A DNA stretch of 8,504 bases from Hyphomicrobiales bacterium (GTDB taxonomy: Bacteria > Pseudomonadota > Alphaproteobacteria > Rhizobiales > Aestuariivirgaceae): NCBI GenBank assembly GCA_013002595.1, contig JABDJG010000013.1:1-8504 (forward strand). The letters run 5' to 3'. Both the position numbers and the translations under genes were made by a program. Of this stretch, positions 1 to 6,181 are shown piece after piece. Below the pieces are notes generated by a model. The model saw nothing but the letters and a program-made list of their open reading frames with translations, made no database searches and was not told the DNA's origin. Numbering within the stretch: position 1 is the first letter of the stretch; each line of letters begins with the position of its first letter.

Positions 1-1
1 G

Positions 2-352
2 CGGTATGCCGCCCAGGGGCCGATTGCGGGCGATGCCTTTCGCATGTGCACGGCGCGGCTCAGTCATCTCGGCAACTACAGAAACAGCTTGAACCTGACG
101 GTGTCCGGGTCCGGCATTCACATGCAGCCGATGGCCATTTTCAGCATGTGCCACGATCCGCTGTTCATTCCCTGGAACGCGGTCACGGCACTTGAAAAGC
201 GTAAGAAGCTGTTTTTCGCCAGCGCGCGACTGCTGGTCAAAAACGACGATGCCGGCGGGACGACAAGAATTACCTTCTTCGGCCAGCCGGTGTCTGACAG
301 CCTGCAGCGGCATTGTCCGCAAAAGCGATCAGGCGCTGCTACGCGTAGCTGA
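2..352 (+). CDS. Hypothetical protein, C-terminal part (5' end cut off by window edge)
   Basis: The reading frame is open from the first complete codon at base 2 to a TGA at 350-352, giving 116 visible residues. An internal ATG at 44 is unlikely to be the true start because the frame continues upstream without a stop. I see no catalytic motif. The middle has a hydrophobic stretch ending in HDPLFIPWNAV. It recalls small uncharacterised proteobacterial proteins of the pattern 'LSVLFLFRPFHPPLFIPWSEI', which often carry an N-terminal membrane anchor; that is memory of a family pattern, not a search result. The C-terminus is polar and basic. It converges on the MttB-1 methyltransferase and overlaps its 3' end by 14 bp, so the two are not one transcription unit. 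Function unknown. Confidence is for this being a real coding fragment. Confidence 0.6.
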   Translation, partial: RYAAQGPIAGDAFRMCTARLSHLGNYRNSLNLTVSGSGIHMQPMAIFSMCHDPLFIPWNAVTALEKRKKLFFASARLLVKNDDAGGTTRITFFGQPVSDSLQRHCPQKRSGAATRS

Positions 353-1877
353 GATCGGGCATCGATGATTTTCTGCGGGTGATGAATTCCTCAAGCGCCT
401 CATCGATGGCCGGGTCGAGCAACGGCTGCTGGTACTCATGCAGCAGTTTCTTCCAGCGTTCATTGGCGCGGGTGGCAGCGTCCTTGCTGCCGGCCTCGAG
501 CCAGTGTTCGTACGGCTTGGCATCGGCGTTCTGCGGCTGGAAAAAAGCGGTTTCGAAGTTGGCATGGGTGTGGGCGCTGGCCAGGAAATGCGCGCCCGGG
601 CCAACCTCGCGGATGGCATCGAGCGCCAGCGCCTTTTCCGACAGATCGAGGCCCTGTGCGAAGGCGGCGACCTTGCCGCACAGGTCGGCGTCCATGACGG
701 CCTTTTCAAACCCGTGCACCAGGCCGCCCTCGAGCCAGCCGCCGGCGTGGTTGATGAAGTTGGCGCCGGCCAGCACCGACATCATCAGGCCCCAGGTACC
801 TTCTTCCATGGCCTGGCCGTCGGGGATCTTCGACGAGGTCAGCGCGCCGACCGTGTGGAACGGCACGCCAAGCCGGCGGGCGAGTTGACCGGCAACCAGA
901 ACCAGGTGGGCGCTTTCAGGCGTGCCGAACGTGGGTGCGCCCGATTGCATCGAGATGGTGCTGGCAAACGAGCCCATCAGGCACGGCGCGCCAGGGTTGA
1001 CGAGTTGCGCAAGCGCAAGGCCGGCCAGAGCCTCTGCAAGCACTTGCGCCAGGGTGCCGGCGGCAGTGCACGGGCTCATGGCGCCGGCCAGCGTCCACGG
1101 CGTCACGGCAACAGCCTGGTTGTTGCGGGCATAGACCTTCAGCGCGCCGGTCATGGCGCTGTCCCAGACCAGCGGGGCGTTGGAATTGGAGACGGCATAA
1201 AGGCACACATTGTTGGCAACGAAGTCATCGCCGAAGATGATTTTTGCCATGTCGACGGAGTCCTGGGCCCGTTCGGCACCGATCAGGGCGCCAAAGACGG
1301 CGCGGTCCGAATAGCGGAAGTGGCTGGCCAGCATGTCGAAGTGGCGCTTGTTGGCGGGCAGGTCGACCGGTTCGCAGATGACGCCGCCTGAGTGGTGGTA
1401 TTCGGGCAGCGTGTGGCAGATCTTTATGAGGGTCCTGAAGTCCTCGATCGTGGCATAGCGGCGGCCGTCATCGAGATTGTGGATGAACGGCGGGCCCCAG
1501 CCGGGCGCCAGCACCGTGTTGGCGCCGCCGAGCATAACCGTGTTGGCCGGGTTGCGGGCGTGCTGCTTGAATTCGCTCGGGGCCGATGCGGTGATGATGT
1601 TGCGGCAAAAGCCGGGATCGAAACGCACGCTTTCGCCTGAGACATCGGCGCCGGCCTCGTGCAGGATGGCGAGGCTTTCAGGATCGCCCCTGATCTCAAC
1701 GCCGATTTCCTCCAGAATGATGTCGGCGTTGTGCTCGATCAGCTCAAGGCCCTCATCGGACAATATGTCGAAAGTTGCGATGCGGCGCAGGATATAGGGT
1801 GCGCGCGGTCCAGCGCCGCTGAGCCGGCTGGCCCGGCGCGCCTGGCGGCCGCCTTGTGCTCTTCTGGTTGAATTCAT
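339..1877 (-). CDS. MttB family (COG5598) corrinoid-dependent amine methyltransferase, pyrrolysine-free, paralog 1
   Basis: A 512-residue protein, close to archaeal MttB in length (about 495). Family blocks visible: TLAGAMSP near residue 260, FGTPE near 310, GALTSSKIPDGQ near 342-354, INHAGGWLEGG near 373-384, ALDAIREVGPGAHFL, and the C-terminal TRANERWKKLLHEYQQP. Characterised members transfer a methyl group from a methylated amine to a cobalamin-carrying partner: trimethylamine for the pyrrolysine enzyme, glycine betaine for the pyrrolysine-free MtgB. No in-frame TAG occurs inside the gene, so this is the pyrrolysine-free type; the TAG at 339-341 is simply the stop. I chose the ATG at 1875-1877 because family homology begins soon after it and a GAGG lies just upstream, though only 2 nt away. 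The frame stays open to an ATG at 1983-1985, and an ATG at 1889 is also possible. The first 30 residues are Arg-rich. It is divergent from the aminotransferase. Likely cytosolic. Substrate unknown. Confidence 0.93.
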   Translation of the reverse strand: MNSTRRAQGGRQARRASRLSGAGPRAPYILRRIATFDILSDEGLELIEHNADIILEEIGVEIRGDPESLAILHEAGADVSGESVRFDPGFCRNIITASAPSEFKQHARNPANTVMLGGANTVLAPGWGPPFIHNLDDGRRYATIEDFRTLIKICHTLPEYHHSGGVICEPVDLPANKRHFDMLASHFRYSDRAVFGALIGAERAQDSVDMAKIIFGDDFVANNVCLYAVSNSNAPLVWDSAMTGALKVYARNNQAVAVTPWTLAGAMSPCTAAGTLAQVLAEALAGLALAQLVNPGAPCLMGSFASTISMQSGAPTFGTPESAHLVLVAGQLARRLGVPFHTVGALTSSKIPDGQAMEEGTWGLMMSVLAGANFINHAGGWLEGGLVHGFEKAVMDADLCGKVAAFAQGLDLSEKALALDAIREVGPGAHFLASAHTHANFETAFFQPQNADAKPYEHWLEAGSKDAATRANERWKKLLHEYQQPLLDPAIDEALEEFITRRKSSMPDLSYA

Positions 1878-2014
1878 GGCCTCGATCATAGCCGAAAACG
1901 GCGCTAATGGCGCAGGCCCATTTTTTCCTGATGGCGGCGCCAGGGATATTGTCTTTGCCAGGCACACAGCGCAAGGTTGGATCAACTGGAACGTAATGAA
2001 ACTGGATTATCGAG
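1878..2014. promoter_or_regulatory. Divergent intergenic region between MttB-1 and the aminotransferase
   Basis: These 137 bp separate two head-to-head genes, so both promoters should lie here or just inside the coding ends. It is more AT-rich than its surroundings in places, with a run of T at 1920-1926. It contains an 11-nt odd palindrome, TGGCG-G-CGCCA, at 1932-1942. A weak -35/-10 pair reading leftward (TTGCGC, 17 nt, CAATAT) can be drawn, but it matches the consensus too poorly to call. The upstream part of this region would be coding if MttB-1 started at 1985. Confidence 0.45.
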
Positions 2015-3331
2015 ATGGTGCAGATACCTGAAACCGACTGGGCGACGGATGCCATTCTGGCGCGGCGCGAGACCTATTATGCGCAATCACAGCGCTCGTT
2101 CATGCCCTATGAGACGCCGTTGATCTTCAAGCGCGGCCAGGGCCAGTACCTGTGGGACGAGCAGGGCACCAAATACACCGACCTGCTCGGCATGAATGTG
2201 TGCATCAGCGTCGGTCATGCACATCCGGTGGTCACCGAGGCGGTATGCCGTCAGGCGCAGGATCTGGCGCACTGCACGACGATGTTCTGCCACCCGACGC
2301 CGGCGCATCTGGCCGAAGAGCTGGTGGCAACGATGCCTGAAGGCCACGACTGGGTGGTGCACTTCACCAACTCGGGCGCCGAGGCGATCGATCTTTCCTT
2401 GCTGCTGGCGCGGGTCTCGACCGGCAACATCGACTTCCTGGCCTTGCGCAGCGGTTATCACGGGGCGACCTTCGGGGCGCAGTCGCTGACCGGCATTGCC
2501 GGTTTCAGACACAATGTGCCGCTGATGGGCGGCATCCACCATGTTGCCGACCCGAACCAGTATCGCGGCGTGTTCGGCGCCGGTACCCAGCCTTATCTCG
2601 ACGAGATCGACCGGACCATCACCGGGTCAACCTGCGGCAAGCTGGCCGGCATGATCATCGAGCCGGTGCAAGGCTACGGCGGCATCATCGAAATGCCGGA
2701 GGGCTATATGAAGGGCGCGGCCGAACGGGTCCGGGCGCATGGCGGATTGCTGGTCATCGATGAGGTGCAGTCGGGCTTTGCCCGCACCGGCGACGGCTTC
2801 TGGGCGTTTGAAGCACACGGCGTGGTGCCCGATATCATGGTGGTGGCCAAGGGCATCGGCAACGGTTATCCGCTGGCCGCCGTCATCGTGCGCCGCGAGA
2901 TCTCCGAGGCGATGGACGGCAAGTTCTATTTCAACACCTATGGCGCCAATCCGGTTTCGTGTGCAGCGGGCCGGGCGGTGCTCAAGGTGCTGCGCGAGGA
3001 AAAGCTTCAAGCCAATGCCAGCAAGGTCGGTGGGGCTCTTGTCGGCAAACTGCGCGACCTGCAGCAGCGCTATGAGGTGATCGGCGATGTGCGCGGGCGC
3101 GGGCTGATGATGGCAATCGAGATCGTCAAGGACCGCAACAGCAAGACGCCGGGTACCGAGGAGACGATGCAGGTGTTCGAGGCCTCGCGCCGGCATGGGC
3201 TGGTGCTGTCAAAATCGGGCGCCCATCGCTCGGTGCTGCGCATGGTGCCGCCGCTGTGCCTGTCGATGGACGATGTGGACGGCATTGCCAAGGCGATGGA
3301 GGCGAGTTTCGCCGAGGCCGGGGTGGGATAG
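2015..3331 (+). CDS. Class III PLP-dependent aminotransferase, AGXT2-like
   Basis: A 438-residue fold-type I PLP enzyme with the class III signature: NSGAEA at 119-124, GYHGA at 147-151, EPVQG at 216-220, the cofactor Asp in VIDEVQSGFARTG (D249), Schiff-base Lys in VVAKGIGNG (K279), and NTYGANP with T308 in the phosphate-binding position. Several stretches match mammalian AGXT2 (alanine-glyoxylate / beta-aminoisobutyrate aminotransferase) more closely than ornithine or GABA aminotransferases: SVGHAHP, the HNVPLMGG and YRGVFGAG segments, GDVRGRGLMMAIEIVKD, and VPDIMVVAKGIGNGYPLAAV. AGXT2 moves amino groups from alanine, beta-alanine, beta-aminoisobutyrate or dimethylarginine to glyoxylate or pyruvate; which applies here is inference. 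The ATG at 2015 has a weak GGA 8 nt upstream. It is divergent from MttB-1, suggesting a shared control region, and convergent with the Nudix gene. All key residues are present. Could equally be annotated only as 'aspartate aminotransferase family protein'. Confidence 0.93.
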   Translation: MVQIPETDWATDAILARRETYYAQSQRSFMPYETPLIFKRGQGQYLWDEQGTKYTDLLGMNVCISVGHAHPVVTEAVCRQAQDLAHCTTMFCHPTPAHLAEELVATMPEGHDWVVHFTNSGAEAIDLSLLLARVSTGNIDFLALRSGYHGATFGAQSLTGIAGFRHNVPLMGGIHHVADPNQYRGVFGAGTQPYLDEIDRTITGSTCGKLAGMIIEPVQGYGGIIEMPEGYMKGAAERVRAHGGLLVIDEVQSGFARTGDGFWAFEAHGVVPDIMVVAKGIGNGYPLAAVIVRREISEAMDGKFYFNTYGANPVSCAAGRAVLKVLREEKLQANASKVGGALVGKLRDLQQRYEVIGDVRGRGLMMAIEIVKDRNSKTPGTEETMQVFEASRRHGLVLSKSGAHRSVLRMVPPLCLSMDDVDGIAKAMEASFAEAGVG

Positions 3332-3347
3332 AGTGGTTTTTGTTTTT

Positions 3348-3375
3348 CGTCATCCCGGCTTTGGCCGGGATGACG
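3348..3375. repeat. Perfect 12-bp inverted repeat (REP-like hairpin) between convergent genes
   Basis: CGTCATCCCGGC at 3348-3359 and its exact reverse complement at 3364-3375 flank a 4-nt TTTG loop. It lies 16 bp past the aminotransferase stop and 36 bp beyond the Nudix stop, so it could end transcription from both sides. No T-run follows the stem in either direction: on the + strand the T-rich tract (3337-3347) precedes it, and on the - strand the bases after the stem are A-rich. It is therefore not a textbook intrinsic terminator. The TCATCCCGG...CCGGGATGA core looks like dispersed palindromes common in alphaproteobacterial intergenic DNA (recalled, not searched). Confidence 0.75.
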
Positions 3376-3411
3376 GATAAGGGGCGCCCGGACGATGGAT
3401 GAGGCGTGTTT

Positions 3412-4038
3412 TCACTTCCAGGCGAACTGCGGTTGGTCGTAGTGGGCGACGCGGGTGGGACGGCCGTTCAGGGCGACTTCGCGGAACTGGTAGATGATGG
3501 CAGCGGTCGGGGCGAACATGTCGTGGCCGAGGACCGGCAGCCACATGGACAGAACCTGGCGGCCGTCATTGTTGGGCCGCGACAGGGTTGGAATGTCGGG
3601 GCTGTTCAGTTGCTCGAGCGGCAGGTGGTGGACCTCGGCAACCTCTGAGGGATCGGGCTCAATGCCGGTGATGCCATTGCCCCACATGACGACAGGCGAA
3701 ATGCGGAAGCCTGATCGGGTCGGGTAGTCATCCAGCCGGCCGAGCACGTTTTTGCCGGTCAACGTGATGTTCATTTCCTCGTGCAGCTCGCGCAGGGCCG
3801 CCTCGACAGTGGTTTCGCCGTCATCAAGTCGCCCGCCTGGCAGGGCGTACTGGCCGGCGTGCCGGTTGATGCGGGCCGGGCGCAAGGTGAGCAGGATGCT
3901 GGCACCGGCCGCATCGGGAACGATGACGATGGCGACCGCGGCCCGGCGCAGCTGATCGTCGCCCGGGAACTCGGCATCGAAGGCTGACAGATTGGCGGTG
4001 ACGCAGCTGCGTAGATCGTTGTTGAATTTGAAGGTCAT
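3412..4038 (-). CDS. Nudix hydrolase, CoA pyrophosphatase-like
   Basis: A 208-residue protein with a complete Nudix box, G-x5-E-x7-REUxEE: G69, E75 and RELHEE at 83-88. It is preceded by LLTLRPARINRHAGQYALPGG (near 49-69), which resembles the UPF0035 extension (LLTxRSxxLRxHxGQ-FPGG) of CoA pyrophosphatases such as NudL and NUDT7/8. Family members cleave X-P-P-Y bonds with Mg2+ held by the Nudix glutamates; CoA or its esters are the likely substrate, by inference. One oddity is N90 where the consensus box has Gly (REUxEExGU). I chose the ATG at 4036-4038. A GTG at 4071 in the same frame adds 11 residues and has no better ribosome-binding site. It is alone on its strand, convergent with the aminotransferase and divergent from the permease, so it may be a housecleaning gene not tied to the pathway. 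Confidence 0.85.
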   Translation of the reverse strand: MTFKFNNDLRSCVTANLSAFDAEFPGDDQLRRAAVAIVIVPDAAGASILLTLRPARINRHAGQYALPGGRLDDGETTVEAALRELHEEMNITLTGKNVLGRLDDYPTRSGFRISPVVMWGNGITGIEPDPSEVAEVHHLPLEQLNSPDIPTLSRPNNDGRQVLSMWLPVLGHDMFAPTAAIIYQFREVALNGRPTRVAHYDQPQFAWK

Positions 4039-4206
4039 GAGCCGCGTGAATTTGCTGGTTGAAGTGCGCACAAGTGACCGAAAAGCCCGGACAGGTCAAC
4101 CAGCGAGCCGGCCTGTCAATACAGAGGATAACGGCAATGTATCGATTGTCGTGGCCCGATGCCGGGCAGTAGTCTGCCAGGTACACATGCTGTGGGAGGC
4201 CTTCAA
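4039..4206. promoter_or_regulatory. Divergent intergenic region between Nudix gene and permease, with inverted repeats
   Basis: This 168-bp region should carry the promoter of the permease-regulator operon and that of the Nudix gene. It contains a perfect 9-bp inverted repeat (GCTGGTTGA at 4054-4062, TCAACCAGC at 4096-4104). A second pair, GACAGG at 4090-4095 and CCTGTC at 4112-4117, is interlocked with it. An 8-bp palindrome GTGCGCAC lies at 4064-4071. A TTGACA on the - strand (4114-4119) looks like a -35 box but has no acceptable -10 at 16-18 nt. A small hairpin GCCCG-ATGC-CGGGC lies at 4154-4167. These repeats are candidate operator elements for the TetR-family regulator encoded downstream; that is inference. 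I see no recognisable riboswitch. Confidence 0.45.
4194..4199 (+). promoter_or_regulatory. Ribosome-binding site fixing the permease start
   Basis: A strong Shine-Dalgarno sequence, GGGAGG, ends 7 nt before the ATG at 4207. It supports that start over the in-frame ATG at 4159, which would add 16 residues without membrane or family character. Confidence 0.8.
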
Positions 4207-5475
4207 ATGAACAACGATATTTCCAATACGGATTATAACTTCAGTCCGTCGCAGGCGCTGGTCGGCGGCCAGATGCTGTTCGTTGCGTTCGGCGCGCTGG
4301 TGCTGGTGCCGCTTCTGACGGGTCTCGATCCGTCCGTGGCCCTGTTTACGGCCGGAGTCGGCACGCTGATCTTTCAGCTTGTGACCAGGGGCAAGGTGCC
4401 GATCTTTCTGGCATCGTCATTTGCCTTCATTGCGCCGATCCAGGCATCGGTCGCGGAATGGGGGATATCATCGACAATGAGCGGGCTCGCCGCGGCGGGG
4501 CTGTTTTATGTTGCGCTGAGCCTTGCCATCCGGGCGTTCGGCACCCAGTGGCTGCACCGGGTATTTCCACCGATCGTCGTCGGCCCGGTGATCATGGTGA
4601 TCGGGCTGGCGCTTGCCAAAGTGGCTGTCGATATGGCGACCGGTGCAGCCGATGGCCAGAAGGTGCCGACGGGTATCTCGCTGACCGTTGCCACTGTGAC
4701 CTTGATCGCAACGGCGGTCATTGCCGTAATGGGCAAGGGTATGATGCGGATTGTGCCGATCCTGGGCGGTATCTGCATCGGCTATGTTTTTGCCCTGATC
4801 CTCGGCGCGGTGACCGGTGTGACGCTGGTCAATTTCAGCAATGTGGCATCGGCCAGCCTGGTTGCGCTGCCGGCCTTCGTGATGCCGACATTCCATATGG
4901 GCGCGATCCTGTTCATGCTGCCGGTGGCGATCGCACCGGCGATTGAACACTTCGGTGATGTCATGGCGATCGGCGGTGTGACCAAGAAAAACTACCTCGA
5001 GGATCCCGGTATTCACCGGACCATGTTGGGTGACGGGCTGGCAACGACAGCGGCCGGTCTGCTGGGCGGCCCGCCGAACACGACCTATTCGGAAGTGACA
5101 GGGGCGGTTACCCTGACCAGGGCGTTCAATCCGGCGATCATGACCTGGGCTGCGATTTTTGCCATCGTGCTGTCGTTTTCAGGCACGCTCAATGCCCTGT
5201 TGGGGTCGATCCCGCTGGCGGTCATGGGCGGTGTCATGGTGCTGATGTTCGGCCTGATCGCGGTTGTCGGCATGACGACGGTCATGAAAGTGGGCGAGGC
5301 GCTGACCGAACCGCGCAACATGATCATCGCCTCGATCATCCTGGTGGTCGGCATCGGCGGCCTGTCGGTCCCGTTCGGCGGCGGCTTCAAGATGGCGGGC
5401 ATTGGTCTGGCTGGTATAGTGGGTGTGTTGCTCAATCTGCTGTTGCCGGCATCCAGTTCGGCCAGCTCGGAATGA
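4207..5475 (+). CDS. NCS2 (nucleobase:cation symporter-2) uracil/xanthine-type permease
   Basis: A 422-residue, very hydrophobic inner-membrane protein with the length and profile of the 14-helix NCS2/UraA fold. Matches to E. coli UraA include FGALVLVPLL, the substrate-contacting segment SSFAF (near 70-74), FPPIVVGPVIMVIGLALAKVAVDMA, EDPGIHRTMLGDGLAT, GGPPNTTYSEVTG and PLAVMGGVMVLMFGLI. The two acidic substrate residues of UraA (E241, E290) correspond to E247 and E296, with the same 49-residue spacing. UraA's neighbouring H245 is replaced by D251 (IEHFGD), an arrangement more like purine/xanthine members, and the residue after E296 is V rather than N. I therefore do not assign uracil specifically. 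Family members import nucleobases with protons or sodium. The C-terminus is a short Ser-rich tail. The next gene, a TetR regulator, starts 15 bp downstream, so the two are probably one operon. Confidence 0.92.
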   Translation: MNNDISNTDYNFSPSQALVGGQMLFVAFGALVLVPLLTGLDPSVALFTAGVGTLIFQLVTRGKVPIFLASSFAFIAPIQASVAEWGISSTMSGLAAAGLFYVALSLAIRAFGTQWLHRVFPPIVVGPVIMVIGLALAKVAVDMATGAADGQKVPTGISLTVATVTLIATAVIAVMGKGMMRIVPILGGICIGYVFALILGAVTGVTLVNFSNVASASLVALPAFVMPTFHMGAILFMLPVAIAPAIEHFGDVMAIGGVTKKNYLEDPGIHRTMLGDGLATTAAGLLGGPPNTTYSEVTGAVTLTRAFNPAIMTWAAIFAIVLSFSGTLNALLGSIPLAVMGGVMVLMFGLIAVVGMTTVMKVGEALTEPRNMIIASIILVVGIGGLSVPFGGGFKMAGIGLAGIVGVLLNLLLPASSSASSE

Positions 5476-5490
5476 AAGCGCTAACACTGT

Positions 5491-6132
5491 ATGGATGCAA
5501 AGTCTCAAAGACAGGAAAAACCGGAGCCGCGATTTCGGCGGTTTGATCCTGCCGATCGGAAGCGACAACTGATCGATGCGGCAATCGCGTGTCTGGCTGA
5601 GGGTGGCATGGCGGCCTTCACGATCGATCAGGTGTGCCGCCGGGCCGGGATTTCACGCGGGCTGATCTCGCATCATTTCAACGGCAAGGCGGCCCTTTTA
5701 GCCGCCGCCTATGATGCGATGACGGTTTATCTGGATGATCTGTCCGCGAGCGGAATTTCGCACCCTAACGATGATCCGGCGGCAGCGCTGCGCGAAACGA
5801 TCGAGGCGAACTTTGCCACCGATCTGACCAACCAGCCGACGATTAAGGCCTGGCTGGCGGTGTGGGGCGAGGTTGCCGGCAATACCGAGCTGAAGGCGGT
5901 GCACCGCAAGCGCTATGATGCCTACCGCGCCAACCTGACCGGGGCCATTTCAGCCGTTGCCAAGGCGCGCGGGCGCAGTGTCGATGCCGGGCAATTGGCA
6001 ACGATGTTCATTGCCCTCATCGACGGGCTGTGGCTGGAGTGGTGCCTCGATCCGTCGGCATTGCCGCAGGACGAGGCCAAAGCTGCCTGCTATGCGCTGC
6101 TCGAGCCGCATCTGGGGCCGCTGAGGGGGTAG
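5491..6132 (+). CDS. TetR family transcriptional regulator, BetI-like
   Basis: A 213-residue TetR regulator. The N-terminal DNA-binding part starts with RKRQLIDAAIACLAEGGM, followed by the helix-turn-helix TIDQVCRRAGISRGLISHHF (residues 44-63). The ligand domain has the BetI-type pattern: IKAWLAVWGE (118-127), RKRYDAYRANL, and ALIDGLWLEWCL (175-186), compared with AMKAWLAFWAS and AALIDGLWLRAAL in E. coli BetI. BetI represses choline-to-betaine genes and is released by choline; related TetR proteins sense other small cations or metabolites. The aromatic residues W121, W125 and W181 are consistent with a cation-binding pocket, but that is inference. The 15-bp gap to the permease suggests co-transcription and possible autoregulation. 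The ATG at 5491 has only a weak purine-rich stretch upstream. The betaine-type ligand domain fits the methylamine genes nearby. It lacks other operon genes (betA, betB), so calling it betI would be too strong. Confidence 0.9.
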   Translation: MDAKSQRQEKPEPRFRRFDPADRKRQLIDAAIACLAEGGMAAFTIDQVCRRAGISRGLISHHFNGKAALLAAAYDAMTVYLDDLSASGISHPNDDPAAALRETIEANFATDLTNQPTIKAWLAVWGEVAGNTELKAVHRKRYDAYRANLTGAISAVAKARGRSVDAGQLATMFIALIDGLWLEWCLDPSALPQDEAKAACYALLEPHLGPLRG

Positions 6133-6151
6133 GCTGGGCGTGGGTGCGACT

Positions 6152-6177
6152 CCCTCTCCCCGCTTGCGGGGGGAGGG
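6152..6177. terminator. GC-rich hairpin between convergent genes (candidate bidirectional terminator or dispersed repeat)
   Basis: CCCTCTCCCCGC at 6152-6163 pairs with GCGGGGGGAGGG at 6166-6177 across TT, giving 11-12 base pairs with one G-T wobble. It starts 20 bp after the regulator stop and ends 5 bp beyond the MttB-2 stop. On the + strand it is followed by ATTTTA, a weak T-tract, so termination of the permease-regulator operon is plausible. The CTCCCCGC-TTGCGGGG core is also typical of dispersed palindromic repeats in rhizobial and related genomes (recalled). Confidence 0.6.
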
Positions 6178-6181
6178 GATT

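Noticed and set aside
339..341. UAG codon of an MttB-family gene as a possible pyrrolysine codon
   Set aside because: It sits at the normal C-terminal end, not near residue 334, and the neighbouring gene's stop follows within 14 bp. There is no sign of read-through or of pyl genes.
438..1391. A 317-codon open frame on the + strand opposite MttB-1
   Set aside because: It is antisense to a well-matched family protein and has no domain character of its own. In GC-rich genes the reverse frames often stay open.
1996..2031. Short upstream frame (MKLDYRDGADT) overlapping the aminotransferase start, as a regulatory leader peptide
   Set aside because: It has only 11 codons, no good ribosome-binding site and no attenuator-like hairpin or repeated control codons. 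A chance occurrence is likely.
4114..4119. Consensus -35 box TTGACA on the - strand
   Set aside because: No acceptable -10 hexamer occurs 16-18 nt downstream, so I do not call a promoter.
4154..4206. Purine or other riboswitch upstream of the nucleobase permease
   Set aside because: Only a 5-bp hairpin and short repeats are visible. I cannot recognise the conserved three-way junction or loop sequences of purine riboswitches.
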